Part shown: positions 5,500 to 6,002 of the stretch, piece by piece
Layout of the letters: each line of letters begins with the position of its first letter
Position numbering within the stretch: position 1 is the first letter of the stretch
Assembly (NCBI GenBank): GCA_007135745.1
Contig: SLIH01000177.1
Location: 1-6,002, forward strand
Origin: Halomonas sp.
GTDB lineage: Bacteria > Pseudomonadota > Gammaproteobacteria > Pseudomonadales > Oleiphilaceae
DNA length: 6,002 bases
Direction: 5' to 3'
Made by a program: the position numbers and the translations under genes
Notes under the pieces: generated by a model
Databases searched by the model: none
Told to the model about the DNA's origin: nothing
What the model saw: only the letters and a program-made list of their open reading frames with translations

Positions 5500-6002
5500 T
5501 CAGTGAAGATCCCCGCGACGGATGACGCCGACCCCGAGACCTTCAATTTCCAGCGGCGATTCCCGCAAATCGACCTCGATGGGGTCGAACTCGGGATTCT
5601 CGGCTATAAGCCAGACCTGATGGCCTTCGCGCCGGAATCGTTTGACGGTTACCTCGTCCTCAAGTCGTGCAACCACGATCTGCCCATTGTGTATGTCCTG
5701 GGTGCGATGCACCGCCAGCAGGTCGCCATCGAGGATGCCCACATCCTGCATGCTCGTACCACGTACCCTCAGGAAGTAGTCTGCCGCCGGAGAGAAAAAA
5801 CCGGGCTCCAACGTGCAGTAATCTTCAATGTTTTCCTCCGCGAGGATCGGATTACCGGCGGCAACCTGGCCAACGATGGGGATGCCCGGATCTTCGGGCT
5901 CCTCCGGCAGGCGTATACCACGGCTTGCCCCCGGGACCATCTCGATGGCGCCTTTGCGGGCCAGGGCCCTGAGGTGTTCCTCCGCGGCATTGGCGGAACG
6001 GA
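5500..6002 (-). CDS. lexA: LexA SOS repressor, N-terminus outside the window
   Basis: The frame runs off the right edge; about 167 codons are visible and roughly 36 N-terminal residues are missing compared with E. coli LexA. LexA is a dimeric repressor of DNA-damage genes that cleaves itself when RecA filaments form. The visible part starts at the end of the DNA-binding winged helix ([20 protein letters not shown]). It keeps the serine, asparagine, alanine and two glutamates that contact the SOS box in E. coli, though the proline between the serine and asparagine is alanine. The A-G cleavage site in VAAG is encoded at 5854-5859, the catalytic serine in GTSM at 5752-5754 and the catalytic lysine in TVKRF at 5641-5643. 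Their mutual spacing equals that of E. coli A84-G85, S119 and K156. The protein ends in GVIRRGDLH. The ATG at 5940 is internal. sulA follows, probably in one operon. Confidence 0.98.
   Translation of the reverse strand, partial: RSANAAEEHLRALARKGAIEMVPGASRGIRLPEEPEDPGIPIVGQVAAGNPILAEENIEDYCTLEPGFFSPAADYFLRVRGTSMQDVGILDGDLLAVHRTQDIHNGQIVVARLEDEVTVKRFRREGHQVWLIAENPEFDPIEVDLRESPLEIEGLGVGVIRRGDLH

Noticed and set aside
1..6002. Mobile element, CRISPR array, toxin-antitoxin or defence system
   Set aside because: All intervals are explained by conserved housekeeping or signalling genes. No transposase, recombinase, spaced direct repeats or target-site duplications were seen.

Overview
The window looks like chromosomal DNA of a moderately GC-rich gammaproteobacterium related to Pseudomonas and Marinobacter. 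This rests on protein similarity recalled from memory: a 180-kDa-type NAD-glutamate dehydrogenase, a type II beta carbonic anhydrase, and a lexA-sulA pair facing two small hypothetical genes, an arrangement I recall next to lexA in Pseudomonas. The genus is inferred and no database was searched. I see no mobile element, CRISPR array, tRNA or rRNA.

Layout: (1) 1-1134, plus strand: C-terminal part of a large NAD-dependent glutamate dehydrogenase. (2) 1208-1870, plus: a complete carbonic anhydrase. (3) 1842-3836, minus: a two-gene signalling unit. The upstream gene is a response regulator whose REC domain is fused to a CheC-type phosphatase domain. The downstream gene, 13 bases beyond the end of the first coding frame, is a soluble PAS-GGDEF diguanylate cyclase. 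The cyclase gene overlaps the carbonic anhydrase gene tail to tail by 29 bases. (4) 3837-4109: a divergent regulatory region with an extended -10 promoter candidate on each strand and an exact inverted repeat. (5) 4110-4976, plus: two small genes, the first resembling the DUF6586 group and the second a short acidic protein. (6) 5007-6002, minus: lexA (N-terminus outside the window) followed by sulA, the SOS repressor and the SOS cell-division inhibitor.

The lexA-sulA pair is a standard SOS module. No LexA box is visible in the 34-base gap, so sulA is probably transcribed from the lexA promoter beyond the right edge. The most unusual part is the REC-CheC/PAS-GGDEF unit. It has no histidine kinase beside it and appears to join phosphorelay input, possible phospho-aspartate phosphatase activity and cyclic di-GMP synthesis. 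Its CheC domain keeps one canonical catalytic motif, while the second has the same spacing but altered catalytic residues.
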